From: Tardibacter chloracetimidivorans
Lineage (GTDB): Bacteria; Pseudomonadota; Alphaproteobacteria; Sphingomonadales; Sphingomonadaceae
Direction: 5' to 3'
DNA length: 64,000 bases
NCBI RefSeq assembly: GCF_001890385.1
Contig: NZ_CP018221.1
Coordinates: 1 to 64,000 of the forward strand
Below, in pieces: positions 7,441-16,228 of this stretch (position 1 is the first letter of the stretch; each line of letters starts with the position of its first letter). The position numbers were made by a program, and so were the translations under genes. The notes under the pieces are model-generated. The model ran no database searches, was not told the DNA's origin, and saw nothing but the letters and a program-made list of their open reading frames with translations.

Positions 7441-8029
7441 GCGGCCTCCTCCAGAACGCTTTGGCCACCGCCCGCTGCCTCTGTTCGCCTGGTTCGAGGT
7501 CCGGCGCGCGGCCCATGCCCGCCGCCTGCGGCTGCGCCGTCGCGCCGTGCTGCTCGGCGCCGGCATCGCCTGCCTCGGCCTCACGATCGCGCTGCCGCCG
7601 TTGCCCCGGCTGGTCTGGAACGCGAGTGCCAGCGCACCCATCGGCCTCTATGCCGTATCGCCTGGCACGACGCTCAGGCGCGGCGACATGGTGGTTGCCT
7701 GGCTGCCGGCCGAGGCACGGGAACTGGCCGCCCGCCGCCACTATCTGCCCCGCAACGTGCCGCTGGTGAAGCGCGTTGCCGGCATTGCCGGTGACATGGT
7801 CTGCGCGGCCGATCGCATCGTGACGCTGAATGACAGGCCGGTTGCGGTGCGCCGCGATGCCGACGCAGCGGGCCGTCCGCTGCCTGCCTGGCAGGGATGC
7901 ATCCGGCTGGCCCCAGGCATGGTCTTCCTGCTCATGACCGAGACCCCGGATTCGTTCGACGGGCGCTATTTCGGGCCGACATTGGGGCAGGATATCATCG
8001 GCAGGGCGACCCCGCTGTGGCTGCGCTGA
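7433..8029 (+). CDS. traF: TraF, conjugal transfer signal peptidase (S26 family)
   Basis: TraF processes the TrbC pilin in P-type transfer systems, in the inner membrane. The 198-residue protein has a basic N-terminus, one membrane segment (about residues 34-53, VLLGAGIACLGLTIAL), the catalytic Ser in SAPIGLYAV and the catalytic Lys in VPLVKRVAG, both typical of S26 peptidases, and a C-terminal DSFDGRYFGP segment. The start is GTG 7433, with GGAGG five bases upstream and overlapping the stop of the HTH gene. The 3' end overlaps the transglycosylase gene by 13 bases, so HTH, traF and transglycosylase form one operon. Confidence 0.92.
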   Translation: MVERPPPERFGHRPLPLFAWFEVRRAAHARRLRLRRRAVLLGAGIACLGLTIALPPLPRLVWNASASAPIGLYAVSPGTTLRRGDMVVAWLPAEARELAARRHYLPRNVPLVKRVAGIAGDMVCAADRIVTLNDRPVAVRRDADAAGRPLPAWQGCIRLAPGMVFLLMTETPDSFDGRYFGPTLGQDIIGRATPLWLR

Positions 8030-8646
8030 GGACGCTCGCGCTCGCCGCCGCGCTGCTCGTCGCGACTCCCGCTGCGGCCGGTCCGCCGCGAGCCGATCCC
8101 GTGCAGCGCTGGCGCGCCGAGATCGCCGAGGCGTCCACACGGTTCGGCGTGCCGGTGGCGTGGATCGAGCGGGTGATCCGCGCCGAAAGCGGTGGCATGA
8201 CCGTGCTTGGCGGACGGCCGATCACGAGCCGGGCGGGTGCGGTGGGGCTGATGCAGTTGATGCCGGCGACCTGGGCGGCGATGCGCGCGGCGCACAGCCT
8301 CGGGTACAATCCCCATGATCCCCGCGACAATATCCTGGCGGGCACTGCCTATCTGCGCGCGATGTATGACCGCTTCGGTTATCCCGGACTGTTCGGTGCC
8401 TATAATGCTGGTCCGGGTCGTTATGCCGCGCATCTCGCGTCGGGCCGTGCACTGCCGGCCGAGACGCGCGCCTATCTCGCGCAGGTGTCGGGCATGGCTC
8501 CGGGTCCGTCGCAATTCCCTCCGCAGCAGCCGCCACCGGCATTGTTGGTCGCGCTTCGGACCGGCACGAAATCCGGCGGTCCATCACCATCGCGCGCGCC
8601 GGACGAGCCACCAGATACGCTGTTCGCGCTCCGCGCACCTCGCTGA
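8017..8646 (+). CDS. Lytic transglycosylase (SLT domain), conjugation-associated
   Basis: Cuts peptidoglycan so the transfer channel can pass the envelope. After a signal peptide (ALRTLALAAALLVATPAAAG) the SLT domain shows the catalytic Glu in VIRAESGG, then GLMQLMPATW, and NILAGTAYLRAMYDRFG...AYNAGPG. The 209-residue form starts at GTG 8017 inside the end of traF; no ATG gives a signal peptide. The C-terminal 50 residues are Pro-rich and disordered. It is the third gene of the HTH-traF operon and likely the VirB1-like partner of the trb apparatus. Confidence 0.92.
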   Translation: MAALRTLALAAALLVATPAAAGPPRADPVQRWRAEIAEASTRFGVPVAWIERVIRAESGGMTVLGGRPITSRAGAVGLMQLMPATWAAMRAAHSLGYNPHDPRDNILAGTAYLRAMYDRFGYPGLFGAYNAGPGRYAAHLASGRALPAETRAYLAQVSGMAPGPSQFPPQQPPPALLVALRTGTKSGGPSPSRAPDEPPDTLFALRAPR

Positions 8647-8965
8647 CCTTGCATATCCAGCAGCGTTGCAGGGCGCCGGCCGCGAGGGCATTGCGACCAG
8701 CAGACGTTGGAGGGGCTCGTCTCGGCAAGGCCCAGCATGACGGGCGGCGAAGCGGCTGTGCAAGGCCGGCGGCCCCTCCAATTTTGCCGCGATATGGAGC
8801 GTGCTTCGCACGCGCTTTTGTTCGTTTTGGCGCAACAAAATCGGTTCCTCCGCCGCCGCTGCGCGGCGCTTCCGGCTGCGCCTCCAGCGGCCCTGACAGC
8901 CGCTCCGCCACCCGTCCTCGGAGGTCTGTCCTCGATGATGGGGACTTCAAGCGAAGGAGGCGATC
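8647..8965. other. Intergenic region with a terminator, then a GC-rich leader
   Basis: No gene is seen in these 319 bases. The first half holds the terminator at 8798-8829. The second half is a GC-rich leader with the motif GGCCCTGAC (8889-8897) that also occurs upstream of ardC and the 5176 gene. Confidence 0.5.
8798..8829 (+). terminator. Rho-independent terminator of the HTH-traF operon
   Basis: GCGTGC (8799-8804) pairs with GCACGC (8808-8813) over a TTC loop, followed by a T-rich tail (GCTTTTGTTCGTTTT). It lies about 150 bases past the transglycosylase gene on the same strand. Confidence 0.55.
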
Positions 8966-9325
8966 ATGACCATGTTTCAACCCATCGGTGCGGCGTCGGA
9001 CCGCGTGGTGGCGACGCTCGTAGCCGGGCTCGAAATCGAGTTCGGACGAGGCGCCGGCGAGGCGCTGGCGCAGCGGTTCCTGGAGGCCGAGGAAAGCGAT
9101 TTCCTGTGGGATGCGCGGGTGTCGGAACGCTGGCTCGGGGCGTATGAGAGCAGCGACGAAGAGGATTTCGAGCTCGATCGGGTGGCGATTGTCGGGCGGC
9201 TGGATGGTCACTGGTTCGTCGCGGTGAGCATCGTCGATGGCGATGGCAACGCACATGGATTGATGGGGCGGCGCAGCTTCAGAAGCGAACGCCAGGCACG
9301 CGAAGCATTCGCAGTCACGCATTGA
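8966..9325 (+). CDS. Conserved hypothetical protein upstream of relaxase, 119 aa
   Basis: I do not recognise a named family. The protein is strongly acidic (ESSDEEDFELDR) with an N-terminal helix region (FGRGAGEALAQRFLEAEES) and a C-terminal beta-rich part (VAIVGRLDGHWFVAVSIVDGDG). The start is clear: GGAGG lies 6 bases before ATG 8966. A strong terminator follows the stop. Its place between the traF operon and the relaxase suggests an accessory transfer role, but no motif supports this directly. Confidence 0.7.
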   Translation: MTMFQPIGAASDRVVATLVAGLEIEFGRGAGEALAQRFLEAEESDFLWDARVSERWLGAYESSDEEDFELDRVAIVGRLDGHWFVAVSIVDGDGNAHGLMGRRSFRSERQAREAFAVTH

Positions 9326-9341
9326 TCGGGGGCTCGGAAAC

Positions 9342-9387
9342 GCCGGGACAGGGTGCCGGACAGGCATCGTGTCCCGGCTCTTTTTTT
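9342..9387 (+). terminator. Rho-independent terminator before the candidate oriT
   Basis: GCCGGGACA (9342-9350) pairs with TGTCCCGGC (9370-9378), followed by TCTTTTTTT (9379-9387). The loop holds a smaller TGCC/GGCA pairing. It ends the gene at 8966-9325 and would shield the next region from read-through. Confidence 0.85.
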
Positions 9388-9668
9388 GCCTCGGCTCAGG
9401 CGACATGGGCGGACGGGAGGATGGCGGAAATGGGCGACAGGAGAAGGTCAGACGGGAGGGCGGCGTAAGGCAAGATAAAGCTATGGCACTGGCGCGCCAT
9501 AAGTCTTTGTCTGCACATCATTTTTTTGGCCGATTCCCGGCACTGCCTCCTTCGCGCCAGTGCCGTCGCCCACGAAACCAGCGGAGTTCTGCCAGCTTCG
9601 ACGGCACCGGTTTTCATGTGTTCCGGCTCGCGTCATGCTCGCCCGTCCAAGCCTCCGGAAACAGGTTC
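9388..9668. other. Candidate origin of transfer (oriT) with clustered inverted repeats
   Basis: This non-coding region lies between a terminator and the relaxase gene, the usual place for oriT. It contains a 12-bp perfect inverted repeat GGCACTGGCGCG (9485-9496) with CGCGCCAGTGCC (9553-9564), a TATGGC/GCCATA hairpin (9482-9487, 9496-9501), and an 8-bp hairpin CGGCACTG (9538-9545) with CAGTGCCG (9558-9565). The core is AT-richer than its surroundings, with a T7 run near 9521. I see no match to the IncP nic motif, so the nick site is not assigned. The repeats are seen; the oriT role is inferred. Confidence 0.5.
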
Positions 9669-11657
9669 ATGGCCGACGACGACAGCTTCACGCCCAGGCT
9701 CGGGCGCCAGCGCCAGCAGGGCGGCAAGCGCGCCCGGCGCTATCTCGGCCGCGTGCTTGCCGCTGCCAATCTCGCCAGGGGCGGGGCGGCGGGACGGAAG
9801 CTCGGCGAGGGCAGCTTCACCGGCAGCCGGATTGGGCGCGGCGCGGGTGTCGGCCGAGTGCTCGCCAGCCGCGGCGGCCACGCCGCATCGAGCCGCCGCC
9901 GCGTCATCGTCAAGGCGAGCATCGTCAGGCTCGCCGGCAAGGGCACCTCGGCCGCCGCCGCGCACCTGCGCTATCTCCAGCGTGACGGCACCACACGCGA
10001 GGGCGAACGCGGCGCGCTCTACGGCCGCGATGCCGACGCCGTCGACGGCAAGGCGTTCGGCGAGCGCGGGGCCGGCGATCGCCACCAGTTCCGCTTCATC
10101 GTCTCGCCCGAGGATGGCGATCAGTATGACGACCTGAAACCCCTGACCCGGCGACTGATGGGCCGCCTTGAGGAGGATCTCGGGACCAGGCTCGACTGGG
10201 TTGCGGTCGACCATTTCAACACCGGCCATCCGCACACCCATATCGTGGTGCGCGGAAAGGACGATCGCGGCGCCGACCTTGTCATCGCCCGGGACTATAT
10301 GACAACCGGCGTTCGCGAGCGCGCCGCCGAACTGGTCGATCTCGACCTGGGGCCGCGGACGCAGCGCGAAACCCAGCAGACGCTGCGCGCCGAAGTCGAG
10401 CAGGAGCGGCTGACCTCGATCGACCGGGCCTTGCTCAAGGGGGCGGACGCCGACCGGACGGTGGCGACCAACGGTCGCGACGCCTTCGACCAGGCGCTGC
10501 GCGCCGGCCGGCTGGCGAAGCTGTCGCGCCTGGGCCTGGCCGAGCCGCTCGGCGCGGGACGATTCCGGCTCGCGCCCGACCTTGCCGACACGTTGCGCTC
10601 GCTTGGCGAACGCGGCGACATCATCCGCACGATGCAGCGAGAATTTTCGCGCGCTGGGACCATGCGAGCGCAGGCCGACCAGGCGATCTACGATCCGGCT
10701 GCACCCGATGCCCGCCCGCTGGTCGGCCGCGTGCTGGCGCGCGGGCTCGCCGACGAGCATGCCGATCGTCATTACCTCATCGTCGATGGCGTGGACGGCC
10801 GAAGTCACTATGTCGCGGTCGGTACGGGAGCGGAAACCGATGTCGCCTTGTCCCGTGGCTCGATCGTGCGGGTCGAGCCGATCCAGGTGGAGATTCGGGA
10901 GGTCGATCGCACCATCGCCCAGGTCGCCGCTGCCAATGGTGGCCGCTACGACGTGGACGCCCATCTGCGCCACGATCCGACCGCCACCGAAGCCTTCGCT
11001 GAAACGCACGTCAGGCGGCTGGAGGCGATGCGACGGATGGGCGGCATCGTCGAGCGCGAGCCGTCGGGTCGGTGGATCATCGCGCCGGACCATCTCGAAC
11101 GCGCGGCGACCTATGAGACGGCGAGGCTGCGGGACCGTCCGGTCGCGATCACCATGCTGTCGGCGCAGCCACTCGATAAGCTGGTCGATGTCGACGCCGC
11201 GACCTGGATCGATAGGGAACTGGTGTTGGGTTCGCCCGAGCCTGTCCGCGACGCCGGGTTCGGTCACGACGTGCGCGATGCCCAGGCGCGTCGACGGCAG
11301 TGGCTGGTGGCGCAGGGTTTTGCCGAAGAGGCAAGCGGCGGCACGACGTTTCCGAACGGCATGATCGCGACGCTCCAGCGGCGCGAACTGCTGCGGGTTG
11401 CAGGCCAGCTCGCCGACGAACTCAAGATGCCGTTCGGGGAAGCTGTCGAGGGCACCCGCATCGATGGCGTCTATCGCCGCTCGGTCGATCTTGTCAGCGG
11501 ACGCTTCGCGCTGATCGAGCGCGCCCGGGATTTCACGCTCGTGCCTTGGCGTCCGGTACTGGAGCGGCAGGTCGGCAAATCGGTCGCTGGATTGATGCGC
11601 GGCGACGGCATCAGCTGGTCGATCGGAAGGGGGCGGAGCGGGCCGGGGATTTCGTGA
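9669..11657 (+). CDS. Relaxase of the DUF3363/VirD2-like type
   Basis: The relaxase nicks oriT and pilots the strand. The 662-residue protein from ATG 9669 begins with a basic, low-complexity 80-residue region (LGRQRQQGGKRARRYLGRVL), then the nuclease domain: HLRYLQRDGT at about 100, a Tyr-bearing ALYGRD, and the metal-binding histidines in DHFNTGHPHTHIVVRG (H182, H187, H189, H191). The long C-terminal half matches DUF3363, shared by ICE relaxases such as RlxS. The frame is open upstream to 9369 but that part overlaps the terminator and repeats. No close downstream transfer gene follows; traG is 14 kb away past the cargo island. Confidence 0.92.
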   Translation: MADDDSFTPRLGRQRQQGGKRARRYLGRVLAAANLARGGAAGRKLGEGSFTGSRIGRGAGVGRVLASRGGHAASSRRRVIVKASIVRLAGKGTSAAAAHLRYLQRDGTTREGERGALYGRDADAVDGKAFGERGAGDRHQFRFIVSPEDGDQYDDLKPLTRRLMGRLEEDLGTRLDWVAVDHFNTGHPHTHIVVRGKDDRGADLVIARDYMTTGVRERAAELVDLDLGPRTQRETQQTLRAEVEQERLTSIDRALLKGADADRTVATNGRDAFDQALRAGRLAKLSRLGLAEPLGAGRFRLAPDLADTLRSLGERGDIIRTMQREFSRAGTMRAQADQAIYDPAAPDARPLVGRVLARGLADEHADRHYLIVDGVDGRSHYVAVGTGAETDVALSRGSIVRVEPIQVEIREVDRTIAQVAAANGGRYDVDAHLRHDPTATEAFAETHVRRLEAMRRMGGIVEREPSGRWIIAPDHLERAATYETARLRDRPVAITMLSAQPLDKLVDVDAATWIDRELVLGSPEPVRDAGFGHDVRDAQARRRQWLVAQGFAEEASGGTTFPNGMIATLQRRELLRVAGQLADELKMPFGEAVEGTRIDGVYRRSVDLVSGRFALIERARDFTLVPWRPVLERQVGKSVAGLMRGDGISWSIGRGRSGPGIS

Positions 11658-11851
11658 CTGGTCGCGATCAGACGAGCCGCCGTCGTTGTGCAATCTAGAC
11701 CTTGCCGATCAAAGATCCTGCTCCCCACGACCTGTCCGTCGCGTCGCAATAGTTCGATCGCCTGATTTACCTGCTATCTTCTGGGCTTGTTCGATTGCCG
11801 GGGCCGCGATGGGTGTGGTCATGGATGCCGACGGCGGGAGGCGAGGGAATT

Positions 11852-12385
11852 GTGACGAGGACAGCACGTGAAGTTCTTGCGGACTGCGAGATCGCACTGG
11901 AGATGCTGGAGGCTGAGCAGGATCTGGGGAGGTGGCGCGTCCATTGGGCAGGAGCCCTCGCGCTGGTGCGAGCCGTGGGTCATGTGCTTCAGAAGGTCGA
12001 TGGGGCCGACCCGCGTATGCGTCGGCAGATCGATATCGCCTACCGGCGCTGGAAATCACAGAAGGTGAGCAACGCGATCTTCTGGGAGTTCATTGAGGAG
12101 GAGCGCAACAACATCCTCAAGGAGTACCGGTTCAACCTGCATCCCCTGGATCACGTCGATGTTGCCGTGATGATGACAGTCCGGCATCCACAGTCAGGTG
12201 AGCTCTCGCAGATTCCGCAGGTCGTTCCGATCGGAGAGAATATCTATCGGCCCGTCCTGGACGGCTACAGCGAGGGCAACGATGCGCGCGATGTCTATCG
12301 CGAAGCGCTCGACTGGTGGAATGCCGAGCTTACCGCAATCGAGCTTGCGCTGTCCAAATCCTCCCCGACTGCGGCCGACTCATGA
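11852..12385 (+). CDS. Unknown protein with HEPN-like helical features, first of a pair
   Basis: I cannot name the family. The 177-residue protein is mainly alpha-helical, with RWRVHWAGALALVRAVGHVL as a long helix and then FWEFIEEERNNILKEY. The ERN...K arrangement sits where HEPN proteins carry RNxxxH, with Lys replacing His. GTG 11852 is chosen because GGGAGGCGAGGG lies just upstream; ATG 11825 is possible. The stop overlaps the next start (ATGA), so both genes are one unit. The next protein has a similar helix and LRN...K segment. Function is unknown; an RNA-targeting or regulatory HEPN-like role is inference. Confidence 0.6.
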   Translation: MTRTAREVLADCEIALEMLEAEQDLGRWRVHWAGALALVRAVGHVLQKVDGADPRMRRQIDIAYRRWKSQKVSNAIFWEFIEEERNNILKEYRFNLHPLDHVDVAVMMTVRHPQSGELSQIPQVVPIGENIYRPVLDGYSEGNDARDVYREALDWWNAELTAIELALSKSSPTAADS

Positions 12386-13143
12386 TGGCATCGGTTCCGC
12401 GTTTCCGAAGCCTTCTTCTGGTCGAAGAGAAGCTGCTTGAGGCCGAGTATTTCATGCGGCGGCTGGCACGAAAGCGAAGCTATGAGCACGGGTTTGAGCT
12501 GAACGCGTTCCTGTCCGCCGCGCGCTCGGTGACATTCCTCATCCAGAAGGAAATGTCGAAGGTTCCCGGCTTTGCCGAATGGTGGGAAGAACGTAGGACG
12601 GAGATGCGCAAGGATGAGGCGATGCGGTTCTTCCTGGATCTGCGCAACTATTCGCAGAAGGAAGGCCGGGTTTCCATCCTCGGCCAAGGGTCCACGACCC
12701 GGCGCTCGTCGCACTGGTTTGCCAGCGGTCAAATCATCGTCCCCGAATGCCTGCGCGAGGTTGAAGTTGCAGACGCATGCCGAATGCATCTGGCGAGGCT
12801 GGCACGATTGACGCTCCAACTCGCAGACGCATTTCCTGCCTGGTCATGCCCCCATCGCGCCCTGACTCCGGATGGCATCCGAACCCTGGCGCTCGATCTT
12901 GACGATCTTGATGTCGCGCTGGGGTACGAACATGGGTTCTCGAACATAGACGGGTTCAGCCTCGAGGACAGGCTTGGGATTCTGCGGCGGCATTTCGATG
13001 ATGTTGACTTCGATGAGATCCTCCGTCTCTCCAAGCTGCGACCGCGGCGCCTTCGCGCCAGAGACGAACCCGATGGATTCTTCCGTGCCTTTCACGCAAA
13101 CCTGCGCGCAAGGATGCATCCGCCTCGCGACGACGACGCGTGA
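12382..13143 (+). CDS. Unknown protein with HEPN-like helical features, second of a pair
   Basis: A 253-residue, mainly helical protein. Residues about 15-85 read as a helical bundle (FELNAFLSAARSVTFLIQ, then FAEWWEERRTEM, then AMRFFLDLRNYSQKEG). The DLRN...KEG segment resembles the RN motif of HEPN-type proteins but with Lys instead of His. The second half has acidic segments and no motif I recognise. The gene overlaps the previous stop by ATGA and converges on the AIPR gene of the restriction-like operon, with only 29 bases between. It may be an accessory of that operon or a separate system; sequence alone does not decide. Confidence 0.65.
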   Translation: MMASVPRFRSLLLVEEKLLEAEYFMRRLARKRSYEHGFELNAFLSAARSVTFLIQKEMSKVPGFAEWWEERRTEMRKDEAMRFFLDLRNYSQKEGRVSILGQGSTTRRSSHWFASGQIIVPECLREVEVADACRMHLARLARLTLQLADAFPAWSCPHRALTPDGIRTLALDLDDLDVALGYEHGFSNIDGFSLEDRLGILRRHFDDVDFDEILRLSKLRPRRLRARDEPDGFFRAFHANLRARMHPPRDDDA

Positions 13144-13172
13144 GTTCCAACAAGGGGCTGATTCAAACCAGA

Positions 13173-15218
13173 CTAACCCTTGAAGCCGAGCGAGCGTGCC
13201 TCGATGATGATCGCTTCGCCCTGCACGGCCTGACGACGCGTCGGCGCGCGGCCCGCACGCGCGAGCTTTCCCAGACTGAAGGAGAGACCACGCTGCCATG
13301 ACTGCAATGTCTGTGTATCCTTGGCCCAGGCCGACAGACCGAACCAGGTCTCGGCGGAAACGGCACTTACGCGAGCGATAAGTTCAGCCTCGTCGGCGCT
13401 GGCATGTTCCTCCAGCGCGTGTGCAGATGCCGATCCATTTACCCGTTCGCGGGTCACCAGTTCCGCTTCGAGCGCCGCGGGGATCGCAAGCGCAAAGTCC
13501 CTGAATCCTTCCCAGCATGCATCCTTCTTGCACCATTCCGTCACGTTCTGTCCGCCGGGAGGGGTCGCCACGTGGTCATGGGCATGGATCGTCAGAATTT
13601 CGAGGAACGCCGCAAGCGCAGGCGAGATGTCCTGTGCCGACCAGATCGAGTCGAAGTCGATGCGCTTCGCGGTATGATGCGACAGCCAAGCTATCGCATA
13701 GGTGACGACGTTGGCTCGATAGCCACCGAACTTGTGGCGCGAGACGATGCGTTCCGTCTGCTTGAAGAGAATCGCGCGCGCCATGGCATGGCGGAAATAG
13801 GCCTCGTCAGGTATGAAGCTGCCGCGCTTCTCCAGACGGTCCATGAAATCGAGATAGCATTTCTGGCCGTGGCGGCTGACAATCTGCGGGAGTTGCGACC
13901 AGCTCTGCTCATATTTCGCGAGATCGGTCTTGGTCACCAACTGGCGGCGAGGATGGATAGCCTCCCAGGCCTTGCGTTCGGTCGGGGTTCGGTTCTGCGC
14001 GAGCGCGTCGTGATACTGCCCCCGCGCGCGCTCGAAGAACCACCGGGTCTGTCTCTGGGCGCCGGCGGCTGCAGGCGCCCAGACCGAGCGCGACAGAGCC
14101 TGCATGGCCCGATGGAAAGGATGGTTCGACGAGAAGTCGGCCATGTTGACCTTGTTCTGATTGTTCGCCGACTGTGAAATTCTTGGAGCGATGTCCTCAA
14201 TGTCGCCATCCGACAGGATTTCGGTGATCTTGACCGGCACCTGCAGCCGGCTTGCATCGGCCTTGTCCTTTCGGGACGCGCGGAAGATCGATCCGGTCGT
14301 CTGACCGCCATTGACGATCTGAAAGTCGTCGGCGGCGAGAAGGTCGGCTGTCCCATCTCCGTTGTCGCGGATGGTCAGCCCGGCTGCCGTCACCGAAAGA
14401 CCATTGTTGAACGCCAGAAACATCTGCGGCTCGTCGATGATCGTCTTGCGGATGCCCTGGTTCACCTTTCCCTTCAGCTGAAGGAAGCTGCGCACGTTGC
14501 GCTCAAGAAGACGTGGTCCAAATTGCCGGTACAGTTCGACGAGAAGATCGCCGGGCAGCATGGTCAGCAGGCAGCGGTAGCCGCTGTCAGGGGGGCTGGA
14601 CACAATGCATCGGATCGGTCGGGCAGAGACCTTCGCAAAGTCTATGCGTATCGGCTCACGGCTCGATCCAGAAGAATCCGCCCGCTGAAGACGCTTGAGA
14701 TCCCAGAGGTGACTGGAAACCTCGATGCCTCCGACCATCTCGTTCTCGATGCGGTCTATGGTTGCGAGACCGTCGGTGATGACGAACAGGCGGACATGGC
14801 TCAGGTCGTTGCGGGCGTCCCATATCGACCGGCACATGTCGTACCGATCAAGGGCCTCTTCCATCCCCTTGTGAAGTCCCGCGAGGGCCTTCGCCAGAAA
14901 GGTCGACAGGCGCTTGAACGCGGTGTCGATCTCGCTCTTCGGAACACTGGCTGCCATTCCGTCAAGGCGGGGCAGCGAAAGGAACAGGTCGAGCCGATCA
15001 TTGTCCTCGGACACATAGTAGCCGCTGCATCGCATGCCCCGCCCTTCGAAGTCGCAGGGCGTGCCGTCGTCGATCTCGGACGCTTCGGCGAGACACTCGA
15101 TCATCAGTTCGGTGAAGGCTTCGGCACGAAGCGCGCCGTCCTCCGCCGCGTCGGCGCGCGCAATGACATCCTGCTGGATGTTGCGGGCATAGGCTTGGAG
15201 TTCCTCGTTCTCGCTCAT
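13173..15218 (-). CDS. AIPR-family protein, last gene of the MORC/Z1 operon
   Basis: AIPR (abortive infection phage resistance) proteins recur in predicted phage-defence operons; their biochemical activity is not well defined. This 681-residue member has the AIPR core at about 225-320: LLERNVRSFLQ (237-247), VNQGIRKTI (252-260), FNNGLSVTA and IVNGGQTT (301-308). The N-terminal 200 residues carry an acidic beta-rich part (SEDNDRLDLFLSL) that could be a nuclease-like domain as in other AIPR proteins. Its ATG overlaps the stop of the PD-(D/E)XK gene. Convergent with the 12382 gene. Confidence 0.88.
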   Translation of the reverse strand: MSENEELQAYARNIQQDVIARADAAEDGALRAEAFTELMIECLAEASEIDDGTPCDFEGRGMRCSGYYVSEDNDRLDLFLSLPRLDGMAASVPKSEIDTAFKRLSTFLAKALAGLHKGMEEALDRYDMCRSIWDARNDLSHVRLFVITDGLATIDRIENEMVGGIEVSSHLWDLKRLQRADSSGSSREPIRIDFAKVSARPIRCIVSSPPDSGYRCLLTMLPGDLLVELYRQFGPRLLERNVRSFLQLKGKVNQGIRKTIIDEPQMFLAFNNGLSVTAAGLTIRDNGDGTADLLAADDFQIVNGGQTTGSIFRASRKDKADASRLQVPVKITEILSDGDIEDIAPRISQSANNQNKVNMADFSSNHPFHRAMQALSRSVWAPAAAGAQRQTRWFFERARGQYHDALAQNRTPTERKAWEAIHPRRQLVTKTDLAKYEQSWSQLPQIVSRHGQKCYLDFMDRLEKRGSFIPDEAYFRHAMARAILFKQTERIVSRHKFGGYRANVVTYAIAWLSHHTAKRIDFDSIWSAQDISPALAAFLEILTIHAHDHVATPPGGQNVTEWCKKDACWEGFRDFALAIPAALEAELVTRERVNGSASAHALEEHASADEAELIARVSAVSAETWFGLSAWAKDTQTLQSWQRGLSFSLGKLARAGRAPTRRQAVQGEAIIIEARSLGFKG

Positions 15219-16228
15219 GCCTGTCCCTCGATCAGCGCGGTGACCTCGGCAGGTTCCAGCGCATAGGCGTTCAGATCATCGGCGATGATGGAATAGCGTA
15301 TGTCCCCGACGCCGGCAGGCAGATTGGCCTCGGTCAGGCGCGGAAAGTTGCCCTCGACGGAAAAGAGCAACGGTGTCTGCGCATGATAGCGCGTTTCGTA
15401 GAGCGGCGAATGGACATCGAGATAGTCGGCAAGCAACAGACGATCGTCGAAAGTCTTCGCCGCCAGCGGATCCGTAAGAAGAGCGGTTCTTATCCGCGCA
15501 ATCTGCTGTGGCAGCGTAACCCCATTTTCAGCGCGTTCATCCAGCTTGATCACCGCGAGAATCAGCCGCGAGTAAGGTCGTTCGTCGAGTTGCTTCTCGT
15601 TGGCGATCATGATCCGCGCATGTCGCTTCGCCAGTGTTGTCTTCACTTCGACGGCAACGCCCATATGAACGAAATCCTGGTGCGCACTATCGGAGCCGAA
15701 CCAGGAACTCACCGCCCGGAGGGGCTCGATCGCGGCGAGAAAGAGACCTTCGAGCGCCAACAATTCTCCGAGGAGGCCACGCTGACGTTCGGGTGAAAGG
15801 CCTTCGGGCGCGATACGTTCGAACAGTCCCTGCCACATGCATAGCCGGTCGATACATCGACGCAGCCCTTCCGAGACCGTCAGCTCCGCAGTCACGGCAT
15901 TGACGAGGTCCGCTGACAGAACGGCGAAGATTTCCCGAAGGCGATCATCATCAAGCATCACCACCAGCACGGTGCGATCGGGTCGGCCGTCGGCAGCGAT
16001 CACGTCGTGCATGACCCGCACACCGCGACATCGCGGAGTTCGGTCGGCCAGCCCAGCCACTTGCACTGCGCCCTCGACTAGAAGGCCAGGGCGTCCACGC
16101 GGCCAGAACACGCATGCGTAAACATCGACCGCGGCGTCCGCATCGAGCCGTCGTCGGTTCATCCCCGACGCACTCCGGGCAGCACCACCAAGATCCTGCC
16201 AGAGGGAGGCGAGCTGCTGCGGCGTCAC
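15215..16228 (-). CDS. PD-(D/E)XK motif protein (DUF4420-like)
   Basis: Probable DNA-cutting subunit of the operon. The 337-residue protein carries the nuclease core GLLGELLALE (151-160), then DFVHMGVAVEVKTT, giving Asp185 and Glu194-x-Lys196, the PD-(D/E)XK arrangement, followed by a basic helix. This matches the DUF4420 group of PD-(D/E)XK proteins found beside Z1 and AIPR genes. Start and stop each overlap the neighbours by four bases, so translation is coupled within the operon. Cleavage activity is inferred from the intact motif. Confidence 0.88.
   Translation of the reverse strand: MTPQQLASLWQDLGGAARSASGMNRRRLDADAAVDVYACVFWPRGRPGLLVEGAVQVAGLADRTPRCRGVRVMHDVIAADGRPDRTVLVVMLDDDRLREIFAVLSADLVNAVTAELTVSEGLRRCIDRLCMWQGLFERIAPEGLSPERQRGLLGELLALEGLFLAAIEPLRAVSSWFGSDSAHQDFVHMGVAVEVKTTLAKRHARIMIANEKQLDERPYSRLILAVIKLDERAENGVTLPQQIARIRTALLTDPLAAKTFDDRLLLADYLDVHSPLYETRYHAQTPLLFSVEGNFPRLTEANLPAGVGDIRYSIIADDLNAYALEPAEVTALIEGQA

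Noticed and set aside
9369-9668. N-terminal extension of the relaxase frame
   Set aside because: It overlaps the terminator and the inverted repeats, has no conserved residues and lacks a ribosome site.
13150-13182. CAAGGG/CCCTTG pairing between the convergent 12382 and AIPR genes as a terminator
   Set aside because: Six pairs with a long loop and no T-run; too weak to call.
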